Source of the DNA: Cyclospora cayetanensis | Lineage: Eukaryota; Apicomplexa; Conoidasida; Eucoccidiorida; Eimeriidae | Direction: 5' to 3' | NCBI RefSeq assembly: GCF_002999335.1 | Contig: NW_020312259.1 | Span: 226,220-290,219 of the forward strand | DNA length: 64,000 nt | In this document: piece after piece, positions 46,949 through 58,000 of the stretch | Layout of the letters: the number at the start of each line of letters is the position of its first letter | Numbering within the stretch: position 1 is the first letter of the stretch | Position numbers and translations under genes: made by a program | The notes under the pieces: generated by a model | What the model saw: the letters and a program-made list of their open reading frames with translations, nothing else | What the model was told of the DNA's origin: nothing | Database searches by the model: none

Positions 46949-47899
46949 TCAGGATTCGAGGGCGCCTCTGGTGTTTGTGGAGAGTTGGCGAATGATTCGG
47001 CTCCTTTTTTTCGGCAAGGCTGCATTGGCGAGCCGCTGTGCGACCGCCTCCGATTTGCATACTGTGGAGAAGTCTCGACTCCGGCAAGGAAAAATGGAGG
47101 CATGTGTTTTCGCTAGCTGATTTGCGAGTTTCTCAATACGTGTTTGCCGCTTTCTAAAGCGTATGCCTTTCAGTTCGGTGCCATCAAAGTCCTCTTCTGC
47201 GACAGCGCCTTCCAAAGCAGCTGCCTCGAGGCGCTTCCGTTCCCGCAGCTGCTGCCGCATGCGTCTGTTCGCTGCATAGTCGTCTGACGGATGCTGCTGC
47301 AACAGCATTGCAGTCGCTTGTCGGCTACCTGTGATGCGCTCCCTGAGGTGTTGCTGCTGCGGAGTTTCCTCGGCAGCCCTTTGCTCCTCCAGTTGCTGCT
47401 GGGCAAGTCGGCCCCTCTGCCTCCTCAGCGTTAAGGCTTCTTCTCTGAGTTGCAAAGGATTCGCTGCTAGCCGCTGCCTTTCTTCAGGATGAAGCAGCCG
47501 CGGATTGCCGCTCTCGAGGTCAGGCAGTTCCTCAACTTTCTGCTTCAGGCCCGTGGTACACAGGTAGAGAGCCCTCTTAGGATCGGTAGTAATTACGAAT
47601 AAATTGCTGCACTGCGGGCAGGGGAAGGAAAATGAATACACGGGCGTTGAGAAGTAAGAGCCAACGCGCTGCTTCTTGGCGTTGAATCGTACGCCCTTGT
47701 CAGTAATAGCGCCACATGAAAGACAAATAACTTTATAAGGCATTTCAAAGCGCACCACCAAGATTCCTAGAGCTATGTCCTTTGCACGATCCCCCAAAGG
47801 ATGAGACCCTCTATATTTGTTAAGGCTCCCGTGGATTGCAGGATCATAGTCTGGTCCATAGTAATACCCGTCAGCACGGGCAGCCGCAAGAGACGACAT
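46949..47899 (-). CDS. CCDC130: CCDC130/Yju2 (CWC16) family splicing factor
   Basis: A single uninterrupted frame of 316 residues from ATG at 47899 to a stop at 46949. The N-terminal half matches the CWC16 domain in order: YYYGPDYDPAIHGSLNKYRG, then HPLGDRA, GILVVRFEMPYKVICLSCG, GVRFNAKKQRVGSYFSTPVY and CPQCSNLFVITTDPK. The paired cysteines CLSC and CPQC are the expected zinc-binding motifs. The opening YYxPDYDP...HGSLNKY is closer to CCDC130 (fission yeast Saf4) than to Yju2 itself. Members associate with the spliceosome around the catalytic steps, so a nuclear pre-mRNA splicing role is inferred. The C-terminal half is basic, Gln/Arg-rich and low-complexity (LAQQQLEEQRAAEETPQQQH), longer than needed and typical of repeat-rich segment genes. 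It is divergent from the orphan gene at 48867. Confidence 0.9.
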   Translation of the reverse strand: MSSLAAARADGYYYGPDYDPAIHGSLNKYRGSHPLGDRAKDIALGILVVRFEMPYKVICLSCGAITDKGVRFNAKKQRVGSYFSTPVYSFSFPCPQCSNLFVITTDPKRALYLCTTGLKQKVEELPDLESGNPRLLHPEERQRLAANPLQLREEALTLRRQRGRLAQQQLEEQRAAEETPQQQHLRERITGSRQATAMLLQQHPSDDYAANRRMRQQLRERKRLEAAALEGAVAEEDFDGTELKGIRFRKRQTRIEKLANQLAKTHASIFPCRSRDFSTVCKSEAVAQRLANAALPKKRSRIIRQLSTNTRGALES

Positions 47900-48866
47900 T
47901 TTCGTGGAAGAGGGGGTATCGCAACACCGCTGCTGACAGCTCGGGTAGGGGTGATGCTGTTGCCGCTTCTGTCGCTGCGTTCGAAGCAGCGTGTGCTCGC
48001 TGCTTTGGGAGTTGCTTTAGCTGGCGCAAGTGCTGGAGTGCGTGACAGCTGCCCCCGATGCTTTAGCGTGTGTGGGCGCGCGCAAGCTTTGAGAAAGAAG
48101 GCGACACCGAAAGAGAGCTCTTAGAAGACGGAGAGAAAGCTAAGGAAAGCAAAAATGAGAAGCTGCCCCATGAGTTCAAGTGAGCTTGTTCGGTATCGGA
48201 GCTTAGCGCCTTAGACACAAAGCCAGCAAGAGAACGCCAGATGTTCGGAACACCTGGCCGAAGCAAGCAAATGCGAATGCAAAAGCTAGGAAAAGAAGTG
48301 AATGTGATGGATAGACTACGAAGGGGCCGATATATCAAAGAGCTGCCCGAGCAATGCGCGGCGCACAGCAGACAGGGGCCCCAGAGACGCCGACATGCCT
48401 GTTATGCGGGGCATCCACCGACAAACACTGAAAATAAAGCATTATGTATACGTTTGGTAATGCACTAGTCGGAGAGCGATGCATAAATAGCTTGGTTTTG
48501 AGCTGCAGAGACCTTGCGTACAGATTTGCGGCGCGGTGTATATACACTTTCGGGGCTGGCTGGCTGCATGCGATGTGGAAGGAAGGTTGCGTCACTATGA
48601 AGAACAAGACGGATTGTAGACCATCCACGTCGTTGCAAGCATACGTGCCGATATCTGCATGCCTACAGAAGGCGTGTGCATGTTGTCTCCCGACTGTCGA
48701 CCACCTCCCGTCCGTTGCCTCCGAGTTTCAGGGTTGATGGTATAGGGGTTTCAGGGAGGGAATATCTGCAACACGAATGTTCCCTCTGATCATTCGACAC
48801 TCTTCTGAGCTGCGCGATTCTGCGTCATCATCGGGAGCGGGAACAATGTGCAGCATTTAGCGGAAA
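47900..48866. other. divergent intergenic region (promoters of CCDC130-like and 48867 genes)
   Basis: No coding signal or repeat array seen. It lies between two genes transcribed away from each other and presumably holds both promoters. Confidence 0.5.
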
Positions 48867-50788
48867 ATGGCGCCGTTTGCGAAGGGATTTGTGCGACCTC
48901 GGAGCCGCAAGATGCGGGCACTCATCTCAGTGGGCGAGTCAGTTGCTCCCCCTGATCCCCGAAGGCGGCCGCTGCCCTCTCTGTTGGATCCTCCGCCATT
49001 TGCTGCGCCTTTGAAGAAGGGCATCCCTCAGCTGGAGCTTCAGTTCGACACACTCAACACGATCGTGAGTGCAAAAATTCCTGACACTTGCTTGCGCGTG
49101 GTGCGCTGTATAGTGAGGTTCTGGCTCGCTTTGTGGCCTGCGCATGTGTGGTCTCTCCAGCTGGTTGTTGTAATGCACTTCTTGATGCTTGTGCTTGAGC
49201 TGGGTGCGTCCTAGGTAACAGGATTTCGGAAGTATCAACCGCCTCCAGAAAAGCTGCCCCCCTTGCGCCGGGAGTATACAGAAAAGAATTTCAACGAACT
49301 CTTTGCCAAGTGTAGATTTGAGCTCCATGGATCCTTTCCGTGTAGGAATCGCCGCTGAATCTGCCACGGCTGAATCTGTTGTTGCTAGTGTTGCCACTGC
49401 TGAATCTGCTGTTGCTAGTGTTGCCACTGCTGAATCTGCTGTTGCATGCGATGGCGCTTGCGATCAAATCAAAGTAGCCGTGCTGCCTTTTCGTTAGTCT
49501 GGTGCTTCCGCTTGTTGCACTCTGGTTGGGGCTGTTGGTTTCACAGTGGCCTCATTCCCCTATATGTGTATGTATATATATATATATATGTGTGTGTATA
49601 GTAAACGCTTGGTGTTTGACAATGCTCAGACAATGGGGATAAGCTTAGGGACGAAATACTGCGGATTGCAAAGGATCTGCATATCGTCGGATGGGTCAAG
49701 TGCAGGTCCAATTTCGCCAGTGGCCATGTCGGTGGAGTCATTTTTAGCACGTTTTACCGCTTGTTACTGTTGCCTCCCCCTTTCGTTTCTAGCTGCTGCT
49801 CTCTCTGTCTTTTTTCCCTTGTCTCTCTCTCTCTCTACAAATGCTTCCCGTGCTGCTGCTGGCGCTCGCTTCCCTCGTGGCTTCTTGCTGTCTCGTTGTT
49901 TTTCCTCCGTCATGTCTGTACCGCCTGTAGAGCGCTCCTCTTTAGCCCGCCTTTATCTCTGTGCCTCGGGGGTTGGCCTTTTGCACTGTCTGCGTTGGCG
50001 GCGCAGGGTGGGGGGAGGTGTGAGGCGCACTTCTTGAGCTTTAAAGTGCTTGCTTTGCCAATCTGGTGCGTGCAGCTGCAAGGCGACACGTTTGCCCTTT
50101 CCTACTTCCGACGCTGGCTGGACCGCCATGCGCCGTATGCGATTGACTCCACGAATTTCTTCGACGAAGCGATTGGCTTGCAAGCGCTGGATTACCAGTA
50201 TGTCTTGTACACACCCCTGTCGAAAAATATGAACGCCTCCTGAGAGGCTGGTACAACAGCATTTGTGTGGCAACCCCCCCTCCCCCCCCCTGCAAACCCT
50301 TTGATTCCCTCCTTGTTGCAGAGCCTTCCCTCTTCCCCCTCCCCTCCCTCTCAGCAAGCTCCCTGCACTCCTTCCTCCCCTTTAATCTTCCTACGCGTCG
50401 CATGTTATGAGTGCTGCTGCCCAGGCAAATCGCGGCAGTCAATGACTACCGCAGCCCCGCTAAAAAGAAGCTGCATATGCTGATGGTAAAAGTCTAGCGC
50501 CATTCTTGCTCCCGAGGCTGCGTGCCTTTGACAGCGACCTCTCTGTAGCCAGTTGTGGTAGTGGTTGGTGCGACCCCTCCCGCCTAGTGTCGTGCCCCCC
50601 TCCCTCCGATGATGCGCTTTTTAAAACGCGGCTTGAGAGAATCTGATACTGGGGTGCGTGCATGCGTCTGTATGCAAACCGTGCAGGCTGCGGAGAAACA
50701 AAAGGCTCTCAAACTCGAGAGGGATAGCCAGCAGCGCGCAGCCGCCTATCAAAGATACATCGACGAATGCTGCGTTCGAAATTACTAG
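48867..50788 (+). CDS. six-exon orphan protein, about 214 aa
   Basis: Exons: 48867-49064, 49215-49311, 49630-49694, 50076-50197, 50425-50485, 50687-50788; all phases agree. The protein starts with a basic segment (MAPFAKGFVRPRSRKMRALI) and a Pro-rich stretch. It continues with a compact, conserved-looking middle (TGFRKYQPPPEKLPPLRREY; DEILRIAKDLHIVGW; GDTFALSYFRRWLDRHAPYA) and ends in a highly charged helix (EKQKALKLERDSQQRAAAYQ) to TAG. The basic, acid-poor start could be a mitochondrial presequence, but that is inference. I recognise no family. Unlike its neighbours it has no CAG-encoded homopolymers, which suggests a constrained protein. Donors of exon 2 (T|GTAGAT) and exon 3 (TGG|GTCAAG) are non-ideal and were chosen because they alone give matching phases. 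Confidence 0.6.
49370..49450 (+). repeat. 30-bp tandem repeat in intron 2, about 2.5 copies
   Basis: Unit GTTGCTAGTGTTGCCACTGC followed by TGAATCTGCT, repeated head to tail. It lies wholly inside an intron of the 48867-50788 gene and has TTG/CTG (not CAG) polarity on the sense strand. Confidence 0.85.
49570..49603 (+). repeat. short (TA)n/(TG)n microsatellite in intron
   Basis: A run of TA repeats followed by TGTGTGTG, in intron 2 of the 48867-50788 gene. Confidence 0.85.
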
Positions 50789-51401
50789 CGATGGCTGCAG
50801 CAGCGGCATCCGGGAAAGTGCGCTAGGCGTCTTGTCTGAAGCGTTCTTAGGGGGTCTCCTTTCCCCCATAGGCCTTGCTGAGTTTAGCCTTTTTTCCCCT
50901 TTCCTCGCCACAACACCCCTAGTTACTCTGCCAAGGGGGCATGCGCGCGGCAGCAAAGCGCAGCTAGCGTCACCCAGGGGGCTTGGAGAGTCGCGCACAG
51001 TCGATTGCTCTAGAGATCGCCTCGCATGAAAAGCAGAGGCCGTGCTGTGTGCTTGTGTGAAGCGCGTGGAGGGTGGTGTAGCTACTTCTGGGAAATTCGC
51101 GACACTGGGAGGGTTCAAAGGAGCCGAGCAAGTAGGGGGGTTCGCCAGTGGTGCTGCCAGGTTAGAGCAGTTTATGCAGAGATACGAGGCAGGTTTCGGT
51201 AGATGGCGCTTGCGCCTGGCCCCCCCCCCCGTTTTGGTTTCTGTCTCCTTACATCACCCTTGTCGCCTCCTCAAGGAGGAGTTGTCTAACTGCTGGCTCC
51301 TTCGAACCAGCCGCCCTCTCGAAAGGCCTAAGCCTTGAGAATTCTCAAAGAACTTGAGCCGCCCGAGCGGCTCAAGTGCTCGAATTCTCGCCTCAAGCTA
51401 C
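50789..51401. other. convergent intergenic stretch, possible unresolved 3' exon of the PSTK-like gene
   Basis: Lies between the stop of the plus-strand orphan and the last exon I could place for the minus-strand P-loop gene. A 165-codon minus-strand frame at 50621-51118 and a 98-codon plus-strand frame at 51042-51338 are open, but neither has a recognisable motif. Confidence 0.4.
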
Positions 51402-53763
51402 CTGCTGACTGAGAGAGGCTTCTGCCACGCCCCTCAGGCAGCTCTTCTCAAACGCATCGATCGCCGCTGCTGCCGCGGCAGCAGCAGCGGCGACGCCTCC
51501 GAGCCGTTGCTGCTTGTAGATACCTGAGACAGAAGGACAAGCCGAAGGAAAGCAATTGGCTCACGTGCCCCTATTTAGCCCTCTAAAGTGGCCATACAAA
51601 GAGCTCGCCTTCCCCCCCCCCCCTGTTTTCCCAGGCTGTTGCGGATGATGCTGCTGTCGCAGCCTTTACCTGCCAGAATTAGGGTCTTTTCGGCACTCCA
51701 CTGCCGCGCAAGTTTCGCTTTGACGTCTGCAAAAGGCTACCCACAGAGGCACTTGGGTGCACGGTTGGCATGTGTTGAGGAGGGCTCGTCGCGATGCCTG
51801 CCGTGTCGAGCCTTTGCGGATTTCTTAGCACGCAGCTCGTCCTCGCGACACTTCTACTAAGGCACCGAATTTAAAGGGCTGCACAGAAAGGACTCGCGAA
51901 GACGCCTCCAAGCACAGCTGCTTACCAGGTGGCAGTCTTCTTCCAGAGACGCTGAGAACACTATGCACCACCTCCCGCAGTCTCAAATCTGCTGCAGCCA
52001 CACTCGAGGCAAGCGGCTCGAAGGCTTTCTTCTCCCCGCCTCCGTCCGCCACACAGGAGGCTCCTTCTCCGCCCTTCGCAGTCGGCTGCAGCTGCGAGTC
52101 TTCAGGAGGAGGAGGGGGGGCCCATAGGGCGAGAATGCCCATACAGCAGGCAGCAGAGAAGAGGCTTACCTATTAAAAAGAAGCAGCGTCAAGGCAGCAG
52201 ACAAGCGGCTTTTATAGGTATACTGGTGGCAGCGTCAAGGCAGCAGACAAGCGGCTTTTATAGGTATACTGGTGGCAGCGTCAAGGCAGCAGAAACGCGG
52301 CTTTTATAGGTATACTGGTGGCAGCGTCAAGGCAGCAGAAACGCGGCTTTTATAGGTATACTGGTGGCAGCGTCAAGGCAGCAGACAAGCGGCTTTTATA
52401 GGTATACTGGTGGCAGCGTCAAGGCAGCAGAAACGCTACAGATGCTGAATACGTGGCTTAGAGTTAGGCATAAGGCTTTTAAAGCCTTACGCTTTCTTCC
52501 GTAGTGCCCGTAATCTTCCACAACGGTTGCACACTGCGCCACCCCCGGATCGCGGGCGTTTCGCCTAAAACGGCCTCCGCATCCTTTTTGCTCTTGTTGT
52601 TTTTGTCGTTGTTTTTGGCATGAAGGGCACATGCAGCGGCAAGATCTCGCACTCCCGGATCCGTTTGAAGCGCTCTATCGTTTGCATGCACCACGGCGGG
52701 GGGAACGTGAAGCCTCCTTGAGACACAGGAGCTCACGGGGGAAGACACCCACACCTGGAGAAAGCCGCAGCCCCCTGTCGCCACACACGCGCTAACACGT
52801 GAGACTTGAGCGCCACGCGTTTTTGTCTAACACTGGCCATGGCATCGCGTGCAGGACTGACTGTAGGATTCGTTTTGGCTCACAGGTTCTGGCGATCTGA
52901 AAGAAGGGTTTGCGAAGAGACTTGAGGTGGTGCGTGTCGTCTACCACAAGCAGAAGCAGCGGGAGACAGCAAGAGGCGCAAGGGCTGCCTGCGCTCGCAC
53001 TGGCGCTCCCCCCCCGAGGATTGCTGTCTCTACAGCCTCCGCAGCAACACGCAAAAGGCAGGCGCTCCCTGCTATGCGCTGCATGCCCTCTCAGCATCTC
53101 CTCTACCACGTGCGGAGCTGCATGCCTCGCCGCCTTCCAGCGAGCGGCAGAAAAAGGAGCAAAAATCGCATCCCCCCCCGAGAGGCTGGGAGGCAGCTGC
53201 TCGGAGTGGTCACGGCTCTCTCCCGCTGCAATGGGAAGCTTCTCTTCTAGCGCGTCTACTTCCAGCCAACACACTTCCAGTCCCCCACTAAGCCTCGTAG
53301 AATAGCCGGCCGGAGAAGGCGACAGGCAGCATGCAGCTTCCTGAAAGCCCTCCCGCATGGCGCCTGTGCATCTACTGCCACCAGAGGAATTTCGACAAGG
53401 CGCTTTGACAGCATCCTCTAGCCTTTGCGGGGGACGAATGGAGCGACAGAAGCCGCGCGCAGGAGCGAGATCCTCGTGCAGCTTCCTCCGTCTCTCAGTT
53501 GCCGAGGTCGCTGCTGTCGCAGCCTCCTCAGGGCAGTCCTTCGGAGTCAGCTTTTCCCGGCTGTCTCTACAGAGGCAGCGAGTGCTGCGGAGAGCCTCCA
53601 AAGAAGCCGCGCTAGCCAGCTGCCGAGCTAGCGAGGATTTGCCGCTGCCTGGGGCCCCACAGAGCAGCAGCAGGGAGACAACGGACGCTCCGCAGCGTGG
53701 GCATGCAAAGAGTCTGCGCTTGCGGCTACAAGCGCGTGCCTCGAGGCTGTGTGGCTTCTGCAT
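51402..53763 (-). CDS. PSTK: P-loop kinase resembling L-seryl-tRNA(Sec) kinase, 3' exons partly resolved
   Basis: Exon 1 runs from ATG 53763 to about 52890. Supported downstream exons are about 52140-51926, 51726-51670 and 51523-51402, with matching phases; the junctions between 52890 and 52140 are unresolved. Near residue 35 is a Walker A motif, LLCGAPGSGKSSLARQLA. Near residue 275 is LLVVDDTHHLKSLRKPFFQI, aligning with the PSTK motif DDNxYYRSMRxExYQLAR. PSTK phosphorylates Ser-tRNA(Sec) before SepSecS makes selenocysteinyl-tRNA, so it would mark selenoprotein synthesis. The related tRNA-modification protein KTI12 is less likely, since its DDxNYIKGxR-type motif fits less well. A 200-residue Cys/Arg/Ser-rich insert separates the two motifs, and an Ala run with IDAFEKSCLRGVAEASL closes the last placed exon. 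The stop codon was not identified. Confidence 0.5.
52183..52440 (+). repeat. 46-bp minisatellite, five full copies plus a partial
   Basis: Unit starts GCAGCGTCAAGGCAGCAG and ends TATACTGGTG, with copies starting at 52183, 52229, 52275, 52321, 52367 and a partial at 52413. Two variants exist, differing at GACAAGCGG versus GAAACGCGG. It lies between exons of the PSTK-like gene, so it is probably intronic. Confidence 0.95.
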
Positions 53764-54546
53764 TTACTGCGTCTGTGGCGTGCGCTGGTGCTGCTCCCCA
53801 CGTGCAACAGCGAGCAGTAGCGGCGGCAGCTGTAGAGAGGGCTGCGCAGACGCTTCTGATGGCTCCATAGGGATTTCCTGGGAGCCGGTGCGAAGGCTGG
53901 CAGTCCGCCGTTCAGAGTAGCGCAAGGGGTAGCCTTAGACGCGCGAAGCAACGCCGCTTCGGCAGGAGGGAAGGGTGTCTTGGGGGAGCCTAGGAGGCGC
54001 TTGCAGAGCAGAAGGGGGGAAGAAAGGGGCAGGGCAGAGGCTCCGCCATGGCTGTCGAGGAGCCACTATGAGATGAGCCTTTTGAATTCGTGTGCGGAAG
54101 GAGGCGTATTTTCGGTGTGTTACGCGGCTAGTTCTTGCGTGCTGGTCGTGAAGAGGGTTCTGCCCATGACCGAGGCGCGCCTTTCTCTGTGTTTAGATGG
54201 AAATTCCGTGCACAATACAATTTTCGCCGGATCAGACGCTGCTGCCCGCGTTTTGCCGCGGCGTTGCATGCAGCCCCACGCGGCCAGTCACCGGTGCATG
54301 CATGAGCGGCAGCGGCGGAGGCGCGTGCCGTTGAAAGCTGTTGTTATTGGGACCCCTCGGCTGCTTTGTAAGTGAGAAGATATCTTGAATTTGTGAGAAA
54401 GAGGACGGGGTGGCCTCTCTTGAGAGTTGTATAGCGCACTCGGCTCCCCATACTGCACGGCGTATTCCGATCACCGACGGCAGTTGCTGCGTCGGTTACG
54501 GCTAAAGCTGAGGCAAGAGTGGGAGGGATGCCCGCTGCAGCACACC
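53764..54546. other. divergent intergenic region (PSTK-like and SPT6 promoters)
   Basis: Separates two genes transcribed in opposite directions. Open frames on the plus strand here (53980-54375; an extension of the SPT6 frame from 54427) lack an ATG or motif support and are probably 5' UTR or non-coding. Confidence 0.5.
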
Positions 54547-55023
54547 ATGGCGGCAGCCAACAGGGGGGGTGTTTCTGTTGATCCCCTGTCTCCCGAGGGT
54601 CCAGTGGCTGCGGAAGAAGAGCAGAGTCATGAGGAAGAAGAGCAGCGAAGTCGTGAAGAGGAAGGACGGCAGAATGGGGGTGAAGATCGCAGCGATGCGG
54701 AGGAGGAGCAGAGACGCGAGGAGGTTTTAGTGCAGAAGGATCGAGAGGACGAAGGGTTAGAGGGGAGCCGTCGGAGAGGACGGAAGCGGCAGAAGAAGGA
54801 CAAGGAGAGTCGTGGTAGCAGAAAGAGGCGGCGGAATGAGCGGAAGGCGCCGAAGCACAAGAAGAAGCGCAGGTCGAGGCAGCAGCAGCAGCAGCAGCGG
54901 GGAAGCGGCGACAGCAGCGATGAGGAGAGCAATTCAGAGGAGGAGGACGACGTTGAAGACGAGGAGGAAATCCTGAGGGAGGAAATGCGTGGCTTCATCG
55001 TGTCGGAGGCGGAGAGCGACAGC

Positions 55024-55057
<34 letters not shown>

Positions 55058-58000
55058 AGGGGGGGGACGGCGATGCCTTGGCGTTAGACGAAGAGGATCT
55101 GGATCTCATAGCCGAAAACACAGGGCTTGTTGTGTCTCAGGGAAAGGCGCTCTCGAGAGGGCTCCTTCGGGAAGCCTCGACGCAGCAGACGCGTCTGGAA
55201 GAAGCCACAGACAACGAGGAGGATGCGGATGTGAGGAAGCAGCAGTTTAGGAGGCTGAAGAAAGCCGCAAGTTCAGCGGGGGCTATGGGGAGTGAGCGCA
55301 GACTGAGCAGCAGCGGAAGCGGAGACGAGGAGAGGAGGGGCTATCGAGCAGCCTCTCGCTCGACGACCAAGGGGAAAGGCGTTTGTCTTGCAGCAGAAGA
55401 CAGCTTGTTCGAGCGTCGGGAGGGAGAAGAAGAGGGAGGAAGGGAAGAGGACGCCGATGAGGAGAATCTAGAAAGATCTGATGAGGAAGAAGAAGAAGAG
55501 AGCGACGAAGGAGGCGAGTGGTATGAAGAGACAGCGGGTGCCGCTGGAGGGGGGTCCATGCAACGCTTGGCGGAAGCGTGGTCGCTCGTGTATGATTGTT
55601 TTGGAGATATCGATGCAGTTATCAGCATCCTCTGCGACAACAGGTGCGTGTTTGTCTGCATGCGCGAAGGAATGCATGGCGGCATCTGTCTCTCCCTTCA
55701 CCTGACTCAAGTCTCTGTCTGTCTCTCTGCCTGTCTTTGCGTTGTGCTTTCCCCGCGTGTTTCCAAGGATCCCCACGGTTATTTTCTGCAGCCACAGCGT
55801 GCGCAGGAGAGCTTTTCGCATGCATTTTTGCGTAGTAGTGCATGCGTCTTGGGGCTTTTTGTCTCCTTAGGTCTCGTGTGCGATCGGATGCGGATCTGAG
55901 AGGTTCTGAGGAAGCGCTGCTGTCGGGGGAACGACTTTCGCCTCCCTCTGGTGCTGCGGAAGTCGGTGGGGTTACTCCACGGGTTAAACGCAGCTTGTGG
56001 GATCGACTAGGGGAGCCGGATGAACTCGCAAAGGGTTTGGCGACTGCAAGAGACGAAGCAATAGCACGGATAGACTTTCCAGAAAGGCTGCAGCTCAGAC
56101 TGAAGAACCGCCCTTCAAAAATATCAGAGGCAAGGCGCTGCTAGGGGGATGGTCATGATGATGATGATGTTGCTATTGCTGTGTTGCTGTTGCTGTTAGT
56201 GTTGTCGCTATTGTTGTTGCTGTTAGTGTTAGTGTTGTTGCTATTGCTGTGTTGCTGTTAGTGTTGTTGCTATTGCTGTTGCTGTTAGTGTTAGTGTTGT
56301 CGCTATTGTTGTTGCTGTTAGTGTTAGTGTTGTTGCTATTGCTGTTGCTGTTAGTGTTAGTGTTGTTGCTATTGCTGTGTTGCTGTTAGTGTTGTTGCTA
56401 TTGTTGTTGCTGTTGCTCTTAGTGTTGTTGCAATTGTTGTTGCTATTGTTGTTGCTGTTAGTGTTGCTGTTGCTCTTAGTGTTGTTGCTATTGTTGTTGC
56501 TATCGTTACTGTTCTTGTTATTGTTGCTGTAATGATGGTTTGCTTTGGGATCTTGCCTGCACCTGGAGGGCGTTGTGTAGTGCCTCCTCTTCCTTCCGCT
56601 TTGAAATGCATGGAGCTGCTGCTGCTGCTGCTGCTGCAGTAAACGCACTTTTGATGCAGCTCTTCCTGCGCCTACGTCTGTGTGGACTGTTGCTACAGGC
56701 CGCCTTAGCAGCAGAGGCTCTATGGATATCTCGTCGCTTACTGGAGGAGTTTGCAGACGATTTGAAACCTCGTAGGCTTGCTGAGCGATATATGGATGCG
56801 TTTGGTATGGCTTGCCGGCTGCAAAGAGATCCTGAACAAGACGTTCAGCGGAAAGTCTTGCTGCTGCTGCAGTTGCTGCTGCAGCAAGGCTTTGAAATCG
56901 TCTTTATTCTCGAGCACAGGATACACCTTGTCGCTCCTCCTCTCTCTGTTGCCATGGTGTGGAGGGCATACGAGCTGGATCTTCGATATTGGCGGCTTCG
57001 AGCTGCAAGGATCAAGCTGCTGCAGCTTGCCGTCCGCGTGCAGCAGCAGCAGCAGCAGCAGCAGGGAGGCGCGACTCAGGAAACGCATCACCAGATCAAA
57101 GAGGTCGTGCAGAAGCTCGTGAGGGAAGCAGAGACGGAGCAGCAACTCGAAGACGTTCGGCTCTTCTTGCTGATGCAGTATCATCCACAGCTTGCTGCTG
57201 CTGCTGCAGCGGCTGCTAGAGGAGGCAGCAAACAGCGCAGCTTCACAGAAGACGAAGCAGACCAGGAGGAGGCACAGCAGGCAGAAGAGGACGAGAAACT
57301 GCTGCAGAGCGACACAGCAGACACGATCTTGAAGCACGAAATGAACAAGCAGGAGCTGCAGGAAGAGGATCGGCTGCTTGAGGACGTGAACTGCAGTCTG
57401 CAGCAGAGACTCCATGACAGCGGCAATCACAGAGATCTCGGAGATGAAGGCGACCGAGGTTTGTTGTCAGCTGCTGGAGGAGAAGGCGAGGTGGTATCTG
57501 CCGTACCGTCTATTCCACCCCTTCCAGAGGAAACAGCAACCGTTGCTGCCCTCGGTGAAGAGCAGCAGCAAGAAGGAAGAACGCAGGAGGATCGGCTGTC
57601 GCTGGAGCAGAAGCATATGCTTGTCGACCTGCAGCATCTCTACTTACAGCATGGCAATGCAGAGCAGCAGCAAGTGCAGCAAGATCTTGAGGGGGATGCT
57701 GCTTTGCTGCAGCGCAGGCAGCAGCAGCCGCTGGATGTTGAAGAGCCACACGGCGAGGCACAGTTGTTCTGCGAGGAGGAGATGATGCAGCGAATGCCGC
57801 CAGAAGGAGATTGTTGTGACTCTACAGCCGCTGCAGCACGTGCAGCAGATGCAGATGCAGCAGCAGCAGATGCAGATGCAGCAGATGCAGATGCAGATGC
57901 AGCAGCAACAGATGCAGATGCAGCAGCAGCAGATGCAGATGCAGCAGATGCAGATGCAGATGCAGCAGCAGCAGATGCAGATGCAGCAGCAGCAGATGCA

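Noticed and set aside
53980..54375. 131-codon plus-strand frame upstream of SPT6
   Set aside because: Arg/Cys-rich without motif, in the divergent promoter region; more likely 5' UTR or chance.
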